Below, piece by piece: positions 31,872 to 34,720 of a stretch of 34,720 nucleotides of DNA; position 1 is the stretch's first letter, and each line of letters opens with the position of its first letter. Source of the stretch: Candidatus Omnitrophota bacterium. Lineage in GTDB: Bacteria > Ratteibacteria > UBA8468 > B48-G9 > DTJG01. The stretch is from the NCBI GenBank assembly GCA_023818375.1, contig JAMWCC010000089.1, positions 1-34,720 on the forward strand, written 5' to 3'. The position numbers were made by a program, and so were the translations under genes. Under the pieces are notes generated by a model that was not told the origin of the DNA, did not search any database, and saw only the letters and a program-made list of their open reading frames with translations.

Positions 31872-34211
31872 ATGCCAAGAAAACTTCCTTTTATTGTCTT
31901 TTTTTTATCGCTTTCAGTTCTAATCTTTGAGATATCACTTGTACGGATATTTTCAGTTCTCATGAGGTATCACTATGTTTTCCTTATTGTTTCAATGAGC
32001 ATGTGTGGACTGGGAATCGGTGGCCTTGTCGCATTTTATTTAATGAAAGAATCTAAAAATCTATACCCGATAATGTTTTTTATCTTAATTCTGACAACAA
32101 TCACAATGCCGCTATCAGTAATACTTATTTTTAAAACACCCTTGCGGGATTTCCTTTCTGGCTATACCACAATCTCTCTTATTCCTTTCATTCCTTTTTT
32201 GTTTGCTGGAGCTTTTTTTTCCTATGTGTTCACAGAATTTGGCAGATGGAGTGGAAAGATATACTTTGCTGACCTTCTAGGAGCAGGAACTGGTTGCATT
32301 TTAACAATACCACTAATGAAAATTTTTGGTGGGATCAACATCATTTTTTTGTCGGCTATTATAGTGGCGATGGCTTCACTTTTGTTTGCTGATTTCCAGA
32401 AATCCATCAAAATAAGAATGATTCCAACAGTACTCGTTTTTGTAATGGTTTGTTTCACATTTTTTAATCGTGATAATAAAATATTCAGCATTCCTTATAT
32501 CAAGGATAATGGCTCAGGAATAATCAAGCCACTTTTCACAGTAGCTGGAGATCTGGAGTCAAAAGGCAGAATTGTTTACACTGAATGGAATTCCTTCGCA
32601 AGAACTGATCTGGTTGAATTTTTTGACATACCTGATATTAAATACATTTACACTGATGGTGATGTTCCAACAACAATGCACTACTTCAATGGAGATTTAA
32701 GAACTATTGATGAATCCATAAAGAATACTGTTTTCTCACTTCCTTTTGCCGATCTGGAAAACCCAAAAGTACTTTCCATTGGTCCAGGCGGCGGGCTTGA
32801 TATACTTGTTTCAATTCTGGGTGGAAGCAAAGATATTATAGGAGTTGAAGTAAATCCATCCATTTTTTCAATAATGGATAGATACGCTTTTTTCAATGGA
32901 AACCTTTACAAGTATCCTGGAGTAAAAGTCTATCTTGATGATGGAAGAAGCTTTGTAAAAAGAACAAAAGAAAAATACGACCTTATTTTTCTTGCACTGA
33001 CACAGAGCGCAACTTCACAATCAACAAGTGGAGTTTTAACAGAAGGATATATCCACACAAAAGAAGCATTCACAGACTACCTTGAAAAACTCAATCAGGA
33101 TGGAATGATTGTTTTTATTACACAAAATGAACTATTACTTTTAAGGGGTTTTTCTACATTTCTTTCAATATTGAATCAACCACATAAATCAGGCCTTTCA
33201 AATCTTATGGTTTTCATGGTAGGTGAAGAACAATTTGAAACAACACCTTACAGATACATTCTCATTGTAGGGAAAAGCGCCTTGACAAAACAACGGCAGG
33301 AAAAAATAAAAAATCTGGCTGAGAAAATTGGAGTTATTCCTGTTCTTGTACCGGATTTTGTCGCAAAGCCGCCTTTTGATACACTTGGTAATTCAACCGA
33401 TTACCATAAATTTGTTAGCGAGATAAATCGCAGACTTGAAAATCCTGTTAACATATTCCCTGTTTCTGATGATAATCCATTTTTTCTTGATTTGAGCTTT
33501 GGCGTTCCGGGTCAATTCAAAAAACTTCTTTTCCTGGTAATCCTTATAACTCTTATACTTGCTGGATGGCTCGGATTTAGAGATTTGAAGAATAAACCAG
33601 AAAAAAAAGATTTTTTAGTTCTGGTTTTTGTTATGTATTTTGCCATAATTGGTACTGCCTATATGATTATTGAAGTTGCACTTATTCAAAAATTTATTCT
33701 TTTTCTCGGACATCCCACTTTTGCTGTCAGTGTTGTTCTTTTCAGCCTGCTTGCTGCAAGTAGCGTGGGAAGCCTTATTAGCCAGAGATGGAAAGAAAAA
33801 CTTTTGACAAAATCAGCGCTTGCCGCTTTGTTTACCTTTGTTTTAATCATGGTTTATACTATTTATTTCCACAGGATTTTTGAAGTTTTTCTTTATCACA
33901 ATCGTATAACAAGGACTCTTTTAAGTGTTTTTTTAATCCTACCTGCTGGTTTTTTCATGGGAATACCATTTCCCAATGGTATCAGGATAGTAAAACAATT
34001 CAGGCAGGATGTTATTCCGTGGCTCTGGGCAATAAACGGACTTATGTCTGTGTGCGGTTCTGTGATTGCTGTAATTGTTGCTAAAATAGATGGATTCACA
34101 AGTTCACTTTTAACTGGAGGACTGCTTTACTTATTACTATTTTTTGCCGGTTTTGTCTTTATAATAAAATCAGGAGACTTAAAAGTTTCTTCACAAAAGG
34201 GGGAACTATGA
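31872..34211 (+). CDS. Membrane protein with spermidine-synthase-like Rossmann domain
   Basis: This 779-aa protein has about six N-terminal membrane segments (1-200). A SAM-type Rossmann domain follows (about 215-490), with GPGGGLD at 304-310 and the acidic strand-2 end GVEVNP (E326). A C-terminal block of about six to seven membrane segments starts near 550. The layout matches 'fused spermidine synthase/transporter' annotations. The spermidine-synthase catalytic aspartates (D-x-x-D after strand 4) are absent; the site reads LIFLALTQSATS. Polyamine synthesis is therefore unlikely, and it may be a methyltransferase-like or transport/sensing protein. The start lies two bases after the previous stop with no ribosome binding site, so translation is probably coupled. 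The stop overlaps the PfkB start (ATGA). Confidence 0.78.
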   Translation: MPRKLPFIVFFLSLSVLIFEISLVRIFSVLMRYHYVFLIVSMSMCGLGIGGLVAFYLMKESKNLYPIMFFILILTTITMPLSVILIFKTPLRDFLSGYTTISLIPFIPFLFAGAFFSYVFTEFGRWSGKIYFADLLGAGTGCILTIPLMKIFGGINIIFLSAIIVAMASLLFADFQKSIKIRMIPTVLVFVMVCFTFFNRDNKIFSIPYIKDNGSGIIKPLFTVAGDLESKGRIVYTEWNSFARTDLVEFFDIPDIKYIYTDGDVPTTMHYFNGDLRTIDESIKNTVFSLPFADLENPKVLSIGPGGGLDILVSILGGSKDIIGVEVNPSIFSIMDRYAFFNGNLYKYPGVKVYLDDGRSFVKRTKEKYDLIFLALTQSATSQSTSGVLTEGYIHTKEAFTDYLEKLNQDGMIVFITQNELLLLRGFSTFLSILNQPHKSGLSNLMVFMVGEEQFETTPYRYILIVGKSALTKQRQEKIKNLAEKIGVIPVLVPDFVAKPPFDTLGNSTDYHKFVSEINRRLENPVNIFPVSDDNPFFLDLSFGVPGQFKKLLFLVILITLILAGWLGFRDLKNKPEKKDFLVLVFVMYFAIIGTAYMIIEVALIQKFILFLGHPTFAVSVVLFSLLAASSVGSLISQRWKEKLLTKSALAALFTFVLIMVYTIYFHRIFEVFLYHNRITRTLLSVFLILPAGFFMGIPFPNGIRIVKQFRQDVIPWLWAINGLMSVCGSVIAVIVAKIDGFTSSLLTGGLLYLLLFFAGFVFIIKSGDLKVSSQKGEL

Positions 34212-34720
34212 AAAAACCAGAAGTAATTACATCTGGAGAGATTCTTGTTGAAATAATGAGGAAAGGAACCAAGCATTCATTCCTTGAGCCCGGCATTTTT
34301 TTAGGCCCATATCCAAGTGGAGCGCCTGCAATATTCATATCAGCAGTAAGCCGTATTTCACAAAAAAAAGTAAAAGCAGGCATTGTGTCAGTGGTTGGAG
34401 TTGATGATTTTGGGAAAATGGTAGTTCAACGGCTGAAAAAAGATGGTGTTGATACATCAATGGTGCGTGCCACTACCACAACGACAGGTACTGCATTTGT
34501 CAGGTACCTAACTGATGGAAGCAGGCAGTTTATTTTTCATCCTGGTGCTGCAGGACTTTTAAATCCTGATGATGTAAAAAAAGATTATTTTTCATCTGTA
34601 AAAGTTTTTCACATTACTGGTAGTTCACTTTTTATAAGTCAGTCAAGTTTTCTTGCGTGTAAGAAGGCGCTTGAAATCTCAGTTGAAAATAAAGCGATTA
34701 TCAGTTTTGACCCCAATATC
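34208..34720 (+). CDS. PfkB-family carbohydrate kinase (partial, runs off the window)
   Basis: The first 171 codons are present. The N-terminal pattern VITSGEILVEIM, then GPYPSGAPAIFISAVSRI and GIVSVVGVDDFGKMVVQRLKKDGVDTSMV, is typical of ribokinase/fructokinase/2-keto-3-deoxygluconate kinase members. TGTAFVRYLTDGSRQFIFHPGAA follows. The C-terminal GAGD catalytic motif lies beyond the window, so the substrate type cannot be judged. GGGGGAACT precedes the ATG, which overlaps the SpdS-like stop by four bases. It would phosphorylate a sugar or sugar acid in the cytoplasm. It is missing from the ORF track because it has no stop here. Confidence 0.87.
   Translation, partial: MKKPEVITSGEILVEIMRKGTKHSFLEPGIFLGPYPSGAPAIFISAVSRISQKKVKAGIVSVVGVDDFGKMVVQRLKKDGVDTSMVRATTTTTGTAFVRYLTDGSRQFIFHPGAAGLLNPDDVKKDYFSSVKVFHITGSSLFISQSSFLACKKALEISVENKAIISFDPNI

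Noticed and set aside
1-34720. Insertion sequences, prophage genes or a retron
   Set aside because: No transposase, integrase, recombinase, phage structural or reverse transcriptase motifs were seen in any frame of the supplied track.

Overview
The window reads as the chromosome of an uncultivated, AT-rich bacterium. GC-rich stretches are almost confined to the 6S RNA, the tRNAs and one small insert. Genes are packed tightly, with many ATGA/TGATG overlaps, clear Shine-Dalgarno sites and the standard bacterial code. The content combines a glycan-degrading and sugar-oxidising repertoire with ordinary housekeeping. It includes GH51, GH2, two GH10-like TIM barrels, four Gfo/Idh/MocA oxidoreductases, a xylose-isomerase-like protein, a UroD-like protein and a PfkB kinase. 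This mix is typical of candidate phyla near the Planctomycetes/Verrucomicrobia/Omnitrophota-type saccharolytic bacteria. That placement is inferred from gene style; no phylogeny was run.

Layout. (1) 1-5644 is a carbohydrate region: a + strand pair (GH51 arabinofuranosidase, Gfo/Idh oxidoreductase) facing a - strand pair (GH10-like protein, Gfo/Idh oxidoreductase). (2) 5712-8293 (+) holds ParA, a small ribbon-helix-helix partner, an ECF sigma factor and its zinc-finger anti-sigma factor. (3) 8283-9715 (-) holds a xylose-isomerase-like TIM barrel and a LysE-type exporter. (4) 9778-10299 is an RNA locus: a good sigma70-type promoter, a 6S RNA, tRNA-Tyr(GTA), a 133-bp insert that duplicates the 3' end of that tRNA, and tRNA-Gly(TCC). 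(5) 10345-14288 is a protein quality-control operon tig-clpP-lon. The trigger factor lacks its PPIase domain and clpX is absent from its usual place. (6) 14314-20558 is a tight operon of class V aminotransferase, UroD-like protein, GH10-like protein and two Gfo/Idh paralogues that have lost the EKP lysine. (7) 20577-26812 looks like a surface-glycan set: small membrane protein, dolichol-phosphate-mannose-synthase-like GT2, secreted GH2 and two GT-C membrane glycosyltransferases. (8) 26839-30962 holds an EVE-domain protein with a nuclease-like C-terminus and a large secreted TPR-metallophosphoesterase. (9) 30963-31350 is gene-free apart from a possible decayed fragment and a palindrome. (10) 31351-34720 holds a flavin-reductase-fold protein, a membrane protein with a spermidine-synthase-like domain and a truncated PfkB sugar kinase.

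How the genes may work together. Secreted and cytosolic glycosidases would release sugars. The oxidoreductases, isomerase-fold protein and kinase would process them. The GT2 would charge a polyprenyl-phosphate sugar that the two GT-C enzymes transfer outside the membrane. The strongest candidates for something undescribed are the tRNA-Tyr-derived insert, the EVE-nuclease-like fusion, the aminotransferase/UroD/GH10-like/double Gfo-Idh operon, and the metallophosphoesterase and SpdS-like proteins with altered active sites.
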